A stretch of DNA of 42,019 nt from Lobulomyces angularis. Lineage: Eukaryota; Chytridiomycota; Chytridiomycetes; Lobulomycetales; Lobulomycetaceae. Shown here piece by piece: positions 11,009-22,402 of the stretch. The notes beneath the pieces are model-generated. The model saw only the letters and a list, made by a program, of their open reading frames with translations. It did not search any database and had not been told where the DNA came from. The DNA lies in contig JADHYX010000183.1 in the NCBI GenBank assembly GCA_027604685.1, positions 1 through 42,019 on the forward strand. Direction: 5' to 3'. The position numbers were made by a program, and so were the translations under genes. Positions within the stretch are counted from its first letter, which is position 1. Each line of letters begins with the position of its first letter.

Positions 11009-13154
11009 ATGCATGGTTTAAGTGCATTACTTAATCCTTCCAGCAAAGATGACGATGCTTTGACTATGTTTGAGTTAGGTATTGACAATGAAAGGACCAT
11101 TTTTTTACCTGGACAGTCTTTGGATGGTATGTTTCTTCTTAATTAATTGTTGTATCCATTATCTTTAAAGGTCAAATTTCCCTGTCACTTTCTTCTCCAG
11201 TTGAAGTTACTTTGCTGAGGATAAGATTTACTGGGTTCATATCTACACACAATTATAAGTCTGAGAGTTTAAATGAAAATAATTCTACTGCTACATTGTT
11301 TAAGGATTTACAAACCTGCGTAGGAGGTTTAACTGATGATAATCCCGTTTTGTTGGAAGCTGGAGATTATGTATATCCGTTTTCATTTCGATTCCCTGCA
11401 TTGGCATTACCTCCCACTTATGATGGTGTTTATGGAACAGTTAGATATGAAGTTGGTGCCGTTTTAGTCCGACCTAATAAGTTTAACAAAACAGCGTCTA
11501 TTCAGTTGTCTGTCCCTTCTACCTTGGATTCTGGGTTTTTTTCCTCTTTATATTTTGTATTTTAAATAAAAATAAATTTTTTTACACAGAAATGTTTTAT
11601 ACAATGATCCGGTTGAACAAGTAGTTAAGAAAAATGTCGGGGTTTGGTGGTGGAATAAGGGTCATGTGGAGGTAAAAGCATCCATTCCAAGAAAAGCTTT
11701 TCCTTCAGGTATAATTTATATCATTTATTAATTATGAGTTTAATTTTTAATTTCAAGAGGACATTCTTCCACTGACAATCGAGATAACTAATCAGTCCAA
11801 TTCTTCTTTGGAACTATCAAGTGTATACTTAAAGCAGCGGTAAGCATATTTTTTTTATGATTTAGCATTAATTTATTATTTTTTTAGTTCTTCATGTCGT
11901 ACGACTGAGGATTCCAAAGGTCCTAGAACAGAAAAGATTCATAAATTAAACTTTTCGGAAACTTATTTACCGGAACTGAAACACATAGTTAGGTAATTTA
12001 ATCCATCTATTTAAGTAAACTAATGTTTACATTTTGCTAGACAAATTCAATTCCCTATACCTGAAACTTCTATATTTTCCCCTAGTATCAAAACAGCAAT
12101 ATTAGAAGTGTTTCACATTTTAGTTATTAAAGTGAAGATAAAAAGTAATTTACCATCAAATGACGTTTACAATTGTGGATTAGACGAAACCTGTAACCAA
12201 AAAAAAATAAAAAAAAAGAGATTTTCATATTTTTCCTCCAGTAACCAAAACTTATCCAAGTTTAGTGATAAATCTTCTATAAATTCATCACATGGAGAAG
12301 GATCACAGCGCTCCTCATCTATTGTAGAACTGCAAAAATATAGAGCAAATTCGAATCAACATTTAAAGAGAAGCAAATCGTTAAATTTTATTATCGGCAA
12401 TAATACAAATTCCATTGTCGAATTTTCCTCATTCAGTAACCTAAAAAGAAGGCATTCGCTACCAATTACAAAAGTAAATTCCTTGCGGAGTGAACTGAAT
12501 ATTCTTAGTGACGCTAATTTTCAACCAGAAAATTTGATACTTCCGCGAATTAGTTTATTTGAAGTTTCCAGTATTAATCCAAGTGTAATAACAAACAGTT
12601 CAAATAGACACAGTCATTTTATTACTTCCTCTAATGTCGACGTTAATAGTAGCACGTCTGGCAGCCATGAAAAAAATTCAAATAAGCGAAATAGTACTAC
12701 CATTATGGCAAACTCAAATTTCAAGAAGTTACTAAAAATCGAAAGAACCGTCAAATTAGAGTTGCCTGTAATTATTGGAGGGTTTCCACATGTATTAATG
12801 GATGTACAAAGAAGAAGGAGTATCGATACCTTACCACTGTATTTTAATGAAGAATGCGATAAGATTGTCAGCAATAATAGTAACAACACTAATTACGATT
12901 CTGAAACTATACCGCAAATTTTTGTATCTGATGAAAATTTGAAAGTTGAGGATGTTGCCAGTGTTCGACTCAACACTTGCAGCTCAGAAGATACAATTAA
13001 TGCAAATGATTGTATTCCTCATATTTCATCCTCAATGTCCTTTACTCAATGCAAAACTAATGACTTGGCTGAAGAAGACTTTGATGAAGAAATTTACACT
13101 GATGCATTGGAAGAAATTCCTTTAGATAAATGCTCTCTTATTGAAGTTACTTAA
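11009..13154 (+). CDS. Arrestin-domain trafficking adaptor (ART-like)
   Basis: Six exons (11009-11126, 11171-11534, 11590-11708, 11758-11839, 11888-11992, 12041-13154) join in frame to 633 residues. The N-terminal arrestin sandwich shows PGQSLDGQISLSLSSPVEVT, LEAGDYVYPFSFRFP and YGTVRYEVGAVLVRP. The C domain begins around GVWWWNKGHVEVKASIPRKAF and continues with LPLTIEITNQS. Fungal alpha-arrestins recruit ubiquitin ligases to plasma-membrane transporters for endocytosis; that role is inferred from the family. The C domain is interrupted by about 170 Ser/Asn-rich residues before its final strands (LELPVIIGGFPHV). The insert and nearby sequence contain several basophilic kinase-type sites (KRSKS, KRRHS, RRRS). 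The acidic end (EEDFDEEIYTDALEEIP) is unusual. No clear PPxY ligase-binding motif is visible. Family call firm, trafficking role likely. Confidence 0.88.
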
Positions 13155-13537
13155 TTTTGATAATATATTAAATTAAAATACAAATCGTCATATCTCATAT
13201 TTTTTTTTTTCTTCCTTTTTTTTTTAATTTTTAATTATTGCATGTAAAAAAAAAAAAAAAAAACATGAAGTTGTTGTAAAAATTTAGTTCTACTTCCAGA
13301 TAAAAAAAAAAAAAAGAATATAATAATAATAATAATAACAATAATTTATATTTTACCATAAAAATTTATCTATTTTTGCACATAATACTTGTTTTTTATT
13401 TTTTTATTTTCAGTCAAAATCTTAATATTAACAAATAAAATAAAAATTGGTAAAGGAAAAAAAAAAAAAAAACATTTTTGTTTATATTTTTACAAAATTT
13501 TTTTTTCTATGTTCAAAATATTTTTTTTTTTTTTTTT
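13155..13537. other. Low-complexity convergent spacer with TAA microsatellite
   Basis: The spacer between the 3' ends of the arrestin-like and RAD4 genes consists of A/T homopolymers plus a short (TAA)n tract at about 13319-13337. AATAAAA-like words could be polyadenylation signals. No gene seen. Confidence 0.55.
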
Positions 13538-16126
13538 TTAAATTTCATCGTCATCATCCAAAATTTTTTTAATTTTTTTAAATTTATTATCATTTTTTAG
13601 ATTAACTCTTCTTTTAAGATTGTTACAAATTTTTTGATTTTCCTCGTCTTCATTCAACTCTTGTTCTGAATCGACATCCTGTGTACTGCTTTTTCCGTCA
13701 CATTCTTCTTTAAGGGTGTCTAAATATTTCGAATTGCTGCTATTAAAAAGGTTGCTTATACTGTTGAAACTTAAATGAGAACTTGATACAGGTTTGTGTT
13801 CATCACTTTCATCAACATCTGGCAAATACTTTTCAAACAACTTTTTTTTATTAAGAGCCATTACAATTAATTTTTTCCAGTTGTTTAAAATTCTGCTCTG
13901 CGCTTTTGCCTTTAATTGCTGCATTTTAAGTTGATCAACTTCATGATATGCATCTAGTAAAATTTTTTCGTTTGCACTTTCTACTACTATACCCTTCAGG
14001 ACGGGACGTGAATGTCCTTTATTAAATTCAAAACCCACCAATGCACTGCATTTTACCATTCAAAATTAAATAAGATACTGGAAAAAAAAGAATTACCTTT
14101 CATAAGCAATTCCTAATTTTTTTGCAATGGCAGCAATTCCATCAAGTTTTATATGCGATGCGTTTGGAGGAAGTTGATTAATATGAATCAATTCAAAGTA
14201 TCCTAATAATTTACAATATATTTTTATTTTTATAAATTTTTTTTGAAAGAAAAAATATTAGGAACCAAATTGATTTTTTGGTATGATTCCATCGATTATT
14301 GGCTTCGGTGAGCATTTTTCAACCTGCCATTCTCCCCACAGTGCAGTTGCATTTGGATCAGCATCTTCTCCTAACTCTTCAACAACATTTCCTTTTCTAG
14401 TGTCATTTTGTGCAGCTTCAATTTCCCTCTTCCGCCTAATTGTAGCAGGGTTGGTTTTACCATACCTTTAACAAAGTTAAACTAATTAAAAACTAAATAT
14501 TTCATCTTACCTATATGGCTCTTCTCCTTCCTTAATTTGCATTCCTTCTCTTAGCCATGAAGACTGCGATTTTAACTGCTGGACCAATTTCCTAGAATAA
14601 ACATTTTCCTATATTTTTTTCAGTTATACGTACTTAAACCAAAAAAAAAAAAAAAAAGAAAAAATACATCTCTGATTATACCAAGTACTCGCTTTTCAGA
14701 GCCATCAACTGAATAAAGACATTCACTAAAAACAATAAAAAATTAATCGCATAGAATAATTTTTTTTTTTACTTTTTGGCTAAATGACGTTCCAGTACAT
14801 ACAGCGGGTGGTCTATTTTTTTTTTTTTTTTTTTTTAAATGAAATTTTAAGTTTTATTACTCTTGAAATCTTTCAAGCTTTGAGGCATTTTTTCAATCAA
14901 GTATGCTTTTTTTAATTCTTCTAGTTCAGTTTTATCCTCTTTAGTTAGCTTTTCACGGGACTTGGTGAAGTGAAAAAATAAATTCCTTAGAAATTCTTCG
15001 TCTTGTAGTCTGTTTTTCAATGTGTTTGAATATAACGTAGAGTACCTATGTACAAAGCGTAAGAGGTAATTGTTATTAATTAAAAGAATTTACCTTTTGG
15101 TAATATCAGTACCATTTCCACTTTCCTCAAATGATATAATGTACGAATACTGGAATTGAGGAATTTCTGTAGCTTTCGGCGCCATAAAGCTTTTATCTTG
15201 TGCATTACTTATAATATTACGCAGAGGGCATAGGGTAAACCAACATTTTAGTGGTTCAGAATAAACTTCTAGCCTTTTTTTTTTTTTTTTAAAAAAAATT
15301 ATAGAAGACACTACTGAAAAATTACCAAAAAGTAATAGGAAAAGGTGTATCAGGGGTATCTCTTTCGAATAATTCAACATTATTCTTTTCGTCTTCATTT
15401 CTAACACTTAATTTCCTAGGTTTTCTTGCTAAGCCACCCATTAATAACGGTATGGGGTGTAGCGATGATATAAGCTTCGCATTTAACTTTAAACTTCTTA
15501 AAAGTGCAAGAAAAGATAAAACGTACACTTCTTTTGATAAGAAGTCATTAAATTTTTCGGTATTGTCTGCATCTCCACCTAGTACTTTTTGAAAAGATGT
15601 GGTGATATCCCCATTAATTAATTCATGTGTAGCTTGACCATCCCTTTCAAAAATTTTAAATTTTCTTTTCCAGAGTTCTATCAGTAACTGTAAATTTTTT
15701 TTTTGTCCAAAATTAACATGAATTAAATTCTTTGGAATTAATGAAAACGTCAAATGCTGCAACAAAATATTGTTGGCGTTTAAATTTCGTTTATATGAAA
15801 AAGCCAATAAATACAGTAAATGAATTCGATGTAAAATTTCTCTTTCTTGCCTCTCTAATTTAGTAAATACTGTCTTTTTTTTTTTTAATCTAAACGAAGT
15901 CACAATTTTAAAAATTTTAAATTATCAAAATGATAGTACTTTTCCTCTTCTTTCTCTTCAATTAAGCATATGTCAACCGTTTTGGAAATTTTAAAGCCTT
16001 TCGGTGAGTGGGGTGGTTGAAAATTTAATCCTTCATTCTCCACTTTTTCCTACTATAATTGATAAAATTAATTGCTTAATCTAAGTTTACCCAAACTTCA
16101 TCCTCATCATCACTCGATGAACTCAT
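13538..16126 (-). CDS. RAD4: DNA repair protein Rad4/XPC
   Basis: Damage-recognition factor that starts global nucleotide excision repair in the nucleus, normally with Rad23 and centrin partners. Eleven exons join with consistent phases to 694 residues (yeast Rad4 is 754). The transglutaminase-like region shows EREILHRIHLLYLLAF, LRSLKLNAKLISSLHPIPL and WLEVYSEPLKCWFTL. BHD1 begins NHPLYVLERHLAKNECLYS and runs through VYSRKLVQQLKSQSSWLREG. BHD2/3 include LWGEWQVE, FELIHINQLPPNASHI and YESALVGFEFNKGHSRPV followed by LKGIVV. The start MSSSSDDEDEVW is chosen because a GTAAAC donor follows directly; the same frame extends upstream to an ATG at 16288, an alternative start. Two introns have poly-A rather than poly-T just before the acceptor. 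The tail is Lys-rich and acidic. Confidence 0.95.
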
Positions 16127-16986
16127 ATTGAACTTTATAAAAGAATTATAAACCAATACACTACCATAAGTTTTTATAAAAGGTTTTAAGCAATTAAATA
16201 ATATCTTACACTTATGTTGCTGATTTTTTTGGATTAACCTTAAAAAAACAATACTTCGGTAACACAAACACACTTTATTAGAATTCATTTTGATTTCTCT
16301 TTCCCAACACTTGTCTTAAAACAATTTGTTTTGACCTCACAAGGAAGAGTAAAGAAAAAAGTAAATTTTAAAATGACTTGTTTGTTAGAATCTAGGTGAC
16401 CAGCACATCAGTAGCAATAAATACTTAAAATTTTAAGAATCAACATTTTCCTGTATTTATAGTTAATTGTGAGGTCCACTGACGTTTAACCTATTTTTGT
16501 TCCATATAATTCTTCAAAAAAAATCCAATTTCTTTTCTCTTAAAACAGAAAATAAAACTTTTGAGTAAGTTATTGAATTTTCTTTTATAAATTTGAATGG
16601 AATTTTTTTTTATACTATTCTTATGATGTACCAACATAACCATTTCTCTTCAGCACTAAAAAACTCTAAAAAGTAACTACTTTTTATTTGACCTTTATGG
16701 GAATATGGTGCATCAAAACAATCCAAAGACATAAAAAAATCATCCCACGTAACATAAAAAAATTAAACTACTTCATCAGTAAGTATTTTTTATTACCACG
16801 TTACTAAATATTTATAAACGAAAAGCTAAACTCCGGACTTTTATCTATATTAAGTTAGCTTAAGCTGTATTATTTTTACTTTATTTGTTAATGCTTGAAA
16901 ATTTGATTTTGCCACATTTTATTAAAATTTTATACCAGCTATAAATAAGGATTTTTATTAAAAAAAAAATTAAATTATAATATTCA
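16127..16986. other. Divergent intergenic region, RAD4 / DUF1279 gene
   Basis: About 860 bases between two divergent starts. If the upstream ATG at 16288 were used, part would belong to RAD4. The region is AT-rich but not dominated by homopolymers. A 10-bp palindrome AGCTTAAGCT lies at 16857-16866, about 120 bases before the DUF1279 gene start. No RNA gene recognised. Confidence 0.45.
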
Positions 16987-17799
16987 ATGAATTTCAGATT
17001 GACTAGATCTTTACTTAAAACCACTGACCTCAATGTCAAGTCAGTTTTACCAAACTATGGAAACTTCATTTTTCCTCAAAAATTTTCAACTTTAAGTTAT
17101 AAAAAATATAATGATGTAACAAATATTAATAACCCAAGTCTTAGCTTGCTTTCTAGAAGTTTTTCTTCTAACATCTTTAATGGAAAGTCAACTCAAAAAA
17201 CCTCATTATTTCAACATAGTTCACAACTTGTAACAAAAATAACTTTTAGAAACAAAAGTATTGCAATGTATTCAAATAAAGCATCTCTGGAGGATGCAGC
17301 AGAGACGTTACATCAGCAACAAATAAAAGTACAAAACCAGAAAGAATCTGAAAAAAAGACAAAAAGAAGTTTAAAAGAGTTAGTTTTAAAATATGGTGCT
17401 ACTGCCGTTGCGGTTTACATAGTATTATCTTCGATAGCGTTTGTAGCTTTGCTTGTTGTTGTCAAAATGCAGCAACTCACACCTGTGGAAATTGAGAATT
17501 TTGTTGTTAAAATGCTTTCTTACTTACCATCATTTGGAAATGAGGGAGAGCAGGAGGAAGAAAAAAAAGGAAGTTATATTTTACATTTCTTTGAGGGATA
17601 CAACATTTCAGAAAGTCAAGCTCAGAAAATTACAGATGTAGCAGTGGCTGTAGTATTAACTGAGTAAGATTAAAAATTAATTTTTGTATTTTTAATTGTT
17701 TTTTTATTAATTAGTTTAATTTCACCGTTGATACTTGCAATTTGTATTCTCATTACACCCAGAGCAGCAGCGAGGTGGAAAAATTTTAAAAGAAGTTAA
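16987..17799 (+). CDS. Mitochondrial DUF1279/FAM210-like membrane protein
   Basis: Two exons (16987-17663, 17715-17799) give 253 residues. The N-terminus (MNFRLTRSLLKTTDLNVKS, later LLSRSFSSN) is basic, Ser-rich and poor in acidic residues, as expected for mitochondrial import. The segment TKRSLKELVLKYGATAVAVY followed by a long hydrophobic helix matches the DUF1279 signature (LKELxxKYGxxAVxxY). A second hydrophobic segment (LISPLILAICILITP) ends in a basic tail (RAAARWKNFKRS), which requires the second exon. FAM210 proteins in animals are mitochondrial inner-membrane proteins linked to translation and metabolism. The role in fungi is poorly defined, so no specific reaction is assigned. The acidic EGEQEEEKKG loop between the helices is an insertion relative to the short family core. 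Confidence 0.75.
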
Positions 17800-18125
17800 T
17801 TTTGCATTTTTTTTTTTTGTTCTATTAGGATTAGATATATTACTTTACAAAAAAATTTAAAAACATTAAAAAAATAAAAGTTCTATTTTTTAAATTAAGT
17901 AAAGCATTAATAAAATTAATTCCTACCACTAAGAGAATTAAGAGATTGTACTAACAATCTTTTTTATGGGGCTTTTATTGGGTTTGGTAACTATAATATC
18001 AACTCTCAACACTTAAAAAGGCTAAAAGTTAATAGTACAATTACTTCTTTCATTTCAAGAACACATCTGAATTTAAAATATACCAGCAACTGTTTATATA
18101 CTAAAAATCTTTTATTTGCTAACAA
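17800..18125. other. Convergent intergenic spacer
   Basis: The spacer between the 3' ends of the DUF1279-like gene and the purine gene. AAATAAAAG near 17873 is a likely polyadenylation signal for the upstream gene. No other feature seen. Confidence 0.5.
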
Positions 18126-20380
18126 TTAATGGTGAAACAATCTATATTCAGTAAAAACATAATCAATTTTTTTATTTTCTGCCTCTTGCAAAACGACATC
18201 GTCCATAACACTTCCCCCAGGGGCTGCAATGCAACAAACACCACTTTTATAAGCTCTTTCGACATTGTCACTGAATGGGAAAAATGCATCGCTACTTAAA
18301 ACGACACCATTTAATTCTTTTAGCCATGCCTGCTTTTCCGCTTGTGTAAAATCTGATGGTACTTCATCAAATAAAGAATCAAATTTTTCTTTATCATCAA
18401 TCTGGTTAGTAACGTACAGGTCAATTGCATTTGACTTATCTGCTCTTTTAACGTCCTTCTTGAATTTAAAGTTTAAAACTTTTGGGTTATGTCTTAACCA
18501 CCAATTATCAGTCTAAAAATGATAAAAGTCTGTTTTACAGATAGTTATATAATTACCTTCTCCCCTGCAAGTCTGGTACAATGGATTCTAGATTGCTGAC
18601 CAGCTCCTAAACCTATAACTTGTCCATTCTTAGCATAACAAACTGAATTAGATTGAGTATATTTCAAAGCAATTGTTGCAACTACTAGATCGTTTAATAT
18701 ATTTTGAGGCAGTTTATTATTGCGCTTTGTTTTTATATTTTCAAAGTTTTTTGTTGTAATTAAAATATTATTTCTCTTTTGCTGAAGGTTTAGGCCTTGA
18801 AAATAATAAATACTTAAATTTAATAATTCTTAAATTACCATAAACTTGTCGTGTTTCAACTTCATCTGGTTCGTACTTCGGATCAATTTCTAAAACCGTG
18901 TACTTCCCTCCTTTTTTTTTTTGTAAAACTTCAAGAGCTGCCTTTTCGTATCCAGGTGCAATTATCTATCTTTCGTAAAAAAAAAAAAATTTTTAAAATA
19001 ATTCTTACACCGTCAGAAACTTCTCTAGATATAATTTTGGCAGTAGCAACGTCACAAACATCAGACAATGCAATCCAATCACCAAAGCTGGACATACGGT
19101 CACTGCCTCGAGCTCTGGCACTAAAATAATAATTTACATTTAAATTCTTAAAAATAGTATCAGTTTTACTAAGCGGCGGCTAACGGCGTTAACGGTTCTT
19201 TCAAGTCATCCACAAAGTATACTTTTTTTTCTACGTCACTTAAAGGAATACCAACAGCTGCCCTAAATATCGTTTAAATTTGGATTGGAAATTAAAAATC
19301 TTTTTCTACTTAATTTTACCCCGCTGGAGAGACATGCTTAAATGATGCAGCAGCAGGAAGATTTAGAGACTGCTTCAACTCCTTAACAAGTGGCCATGCA
19401 TTTAACGCATCAAGTAGATTTATATATCCTGGGCTACCAGCCAAAACTTTAAAAGGTAGTTTACCTTCATTTACAAAGACTTGGGCTGGTTTTTGATGAG
19501 GATTTGCTCCATAACGAAGTGTTAACTGCTGCTGTCCATCTCCAGCATACTATTAATTAAAGAATTGCAAATTGAACAAAAAGATAACTTCTTTGTAAAC
19601 CTTTGCTCTAAAAAAATTAGATATAGCCACATCGTAATCACTAGTCATAGAAAATGCCTTCAAAGCCAAATTTTTTCTAGTTGCTTCAGAAACAGTTCCG
19701 TTATTGTCTTTGAATTCCTTTAAAACTGATTTATAATCTGCAGGATCGGATAAAATGGTAACGCGAGAATGATTTTTTGCAGCTGCTCTTAGTAGAGTAA
19801 CACCACCTAAATTATAATATTAAAAAATTTGAGTCAAATGCTCAAACCAATGTCAATTTCTTCGACTGCTTCTGCTATGGAAACATCTGATTTTGCAATA
19901 GTTTTTTTGAAGGGATACAAATTACAAATAACAAAATCAATGAAATCGTATCCTCTGTCCTCCATATCCTTTTTGTCTGATGCGGATTCAGTTGCTGCAG
20001 TTCGCAGTAAAAATTAATACGCAACAACAAAATAAAGATAATATCGTTACCTAAAATACCTCCGTGCACGGCAGGATGAAGTGTTTTTACTCTACCGCCC
20101 AGCATTTCCGGGGCTTTTGTTATGTCGCTCACATCCAGGACAGGAATGTTATTTTCTATAATGAAGGTCAAATTTTTATATAGTGCATTTTACCTCTAAT
20201 TTGTTTAGCAGTTCCTCCAGAGGCAATTAACCTAATTCCATTTTCGTGTAGTGTAGTTGCTAAGAATGTGAGATCTGTTTTATCGCTAACTGCGAGTTTA
20301 GTTTTAAAACTTTTAATACAAACATTTCTAAAGAATAACAAATAATATATACCAGATAACAATGCGGATTTTTGTTTCAT
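18126..20380 (-). CDS. ADE16: Bifunctional AICAR transformylase / IMP cyclohydrolase
   Basis: Catalyses the last two steps of de novo IMP synthesis: formylation of AICAR with 10-formyl-THF, then ring closure. It is cytosolic. The short first exon (MKQKSALLS) splices into [19 protein letters not shown], reconstructing the MGS-like cyclohydrolase start ALLSVSDKT. Further landmarks are [28 protein letters not shown] and [15 protein letters not shown]. The transformylase half shows [33 protein letters not shown], the catalytic Lys-His in [11 protein letters not shown] and [19 protein letters not shown], and it ends YRLFHH, as in eukaryotic ATIC. The exons I checked, from the start through the first seven, keep frame. 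The protein looks complete, with no missing catalytic residue seen. ADE16 and ADE17 are duplicates in yeast; the symbol is used in the general sense. Confidence 0.96.
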
Positions 20381-20958
20381 ATTTAAAAATTTTTTTATAA
20401 TTTGAAAATTTTGATTGTGTAGATATTTTTTAAAAAATTTTTAACTATGGAAATGTTTTACCGTTTTAACTCCAACTCGAATGTAAAAATCTTCTTAGTC
20501 CTGCCGATTTATAACTTTCCAAAAAAATTTTTTATTCTGCTAAATAAATTCACTGTACATATCAATATTATTCGATTATTATTTTATAGTGATTTTTAGT
20601 CTCAAAGTAAAGCTGATCTTTGCATAGTACACTGGGATTGTTAAGAATTCATAACATCACCAAATTTGCTACACCAACAACTCACCATGAGTAAGTAATT
20701 ACGAAATAAAACATCTGTATTTTATCGTTGTCCACCATATGATTCATAGTAAGTCTTATTGTTTTTCAAAGGTTTTGTTAATATTTCCAAAAAAAAATTC
20801 AATAATTGCATTTAACATTCTGCATTAAGTTATCATCTCCTATAAATCACCTTTTTTCATCATTTTTATGGATAGCCTTATTTGGTACATTTTTTTACGT
20901 CACAAATTTATGCAACACAAGCAAATTTAAAGAATTTTTCAGTTTAAATCAAAGAATA
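20381..20958. other. Divergent promoter region with possible 5' mini-exons
   Basis: The region between the purine gene start and the NTF2-like gene. A well-placed CACCATGAGTAAGT near 20684-20697 could be a tiny first exon (ATGA) followed by a GTAAGT donor. With a second short exon ending CAAAG near 20771 and an acceptor TTTTTCAG near 20941, the frame enters the downstream gene as MISLIVFQSLNQRIM. This is a model only; no other gene is visible. Confidence 0.35.
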
Positions 20959-22243
20959 ATGCAAGTCGAAGGGATAGAAGAACAGATTAAGTTTTTATTT
21001 TTAAACATGCATAGTTTAGATCTAAACAAGCAAAAAATGGTCATTGAAACCTATTACGACAAGGACTGTAGATTGCAAAATCCATACATGGTAATTCATT
21101 TTTTCTGGAAAAATCTTATTTTTATGATAGATATTAGCTACAAGAACCGAAATTGTATCACTTTTTCAAAGCTTATCAAAACAAAATACTGAACTAGCTG
21201 CAGAAATTTCTTCTATTGGTTTAAAAATTTTTTTTACTTCATAAAATTTTTATTAAACTTCAATAGTATATGATCCCGTTCAGCAAATTGCCACTGTGGA
21301 TTTGTATGAAACGATTAATCCAAAAGCTCTTGGTGGGTTACTACCTGTAAAAATTCATCAAATCATAAAGTTGCAATTAGAAAGGAGTGATGAGCCGGGA
21401 AAGCAAAAACTCTTATTTATTACTGATCATAATGAAACACATCGTGCACAAGAATATATTTCTAGGGTTCCTATTCTTGGTTCGTGGTATGATGGTTCCA
21501 TTAGAGAAGGTATAGGTTTTTTCTTTAAAAATTTCAAGATATGTTATATTATAATAATTACTTGAGTTCTAATCTTTACTTTCTATTTCCTCTATTTTTC
21601 TGAATTTGTTACTCTAAAATTCAATTTAATAATTTCTAATCTTTTTTTTGAAGCTATGGGGAAAATTGTGTTGACTTCATCTTCTATCATTGATGCCACT
21701 GGAATTTTAGACTATGTCCCTTCTTATGTGGATAGTGCAATTAAAGCTGCCTACAAAGCTAGTGATAAAGTAAGTGGAATTGCTGGTGAAGCAGTTGGAC
21801 AGGTAAAATGGGTTGTTGATGCAGGGTCTTCAAAAATCGGAAATGTTGCTGGAGCAGTTGGTGACATGAGTCAGCGTGCTGCAAATGCGTCAGGCGTTTC
21901 TACAGTTATATCTGCAGCTGGATCCGCTGCAAACACAGTTTCAAACACAACTTCTTCTGTTTTAAGTACCGCTGGATCAGCTGTTCATTCGGTTACAGAT
22001 TCAACTTATGTTATGATGCAATTTGCGCGGCAAACGGCTTATATTGTTAAACTTAAAGCTGCAGAATGGGTTGAAACGGTGCAAAAAAAAAACGTATCTT
22101 GTTATTCCCCAACTTGCATTGCTGGTGTTCGATGTTATTCCCCTTCTTGTGTTCGAAATAAGGTGGAAGGAGGTTTTCATGCTGGTGATGTAGTATCTGC
22201 CGTTTATAACACAATGTTGTCCTCCCCTTCTGCATCTCATTAA
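20959..22243 (+). CDS. NTF2-like domain protein with amphipathic Ala/Ser tail
   Basis: Four exons (20959-21090, 21131-21218, 21267-21509, 21654-22243) keep frame and give 350 residues from the first clear ATG (MQVEGIEEQIKFLFLNMHSL). The true start may lie upstream through mini-exons. Residues 1-155 resemble the SnoaL/NTF2-like fold seen in a fungal family: YYDKDCRLQNP, ILATRTEIVSLFQSL, ATVDLYETINP and ITDHNETHRAQEYISRVPIL. Residues 160-300 are a long Ala/Ser/Val-rich segment with repeated AGSAANTVSN- and AGSAVHSVTD-like units, consistent with a lipid-droplet or membrane-binding amphipathic helix as in perilipins; that function is inference. Near the end two copies of a Cys motif occur, CYSPTC and CYSPSC, ten residues apart. 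The gene is co-oriented with EMC1, with 160 bases between them. Confidence 0.65.
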
Positions 22244-22402
22244 TGTAGTATTATAGAAATTGGGTAGTATATTAAAATTTATTTAAATATCGGTTTTTTA
22301 CTCTTTTTATTAATAAATTATTGTTAGAAAAATTACACTGTAAATTGAATTAGTTAAAAGATAAAGCAACAGCAAAAACCCTAAAATTTTTTGTAACAAA
22401 AC

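Noticed and set aside
12614..12889. Leu-rich - strand frame inside the arrestin gene
   Set aside because: It is the antisense of the Ser/Asn-rich insert.
16127..16288. Upstream in-frame extension of RAD4 (MNSNKVCLCYRS)
   Set aside because: It has an unusual composition and no family similarity; the MSSSSDDEDEVW start next to a good donor is simpler. It is kept only as an alternative start.
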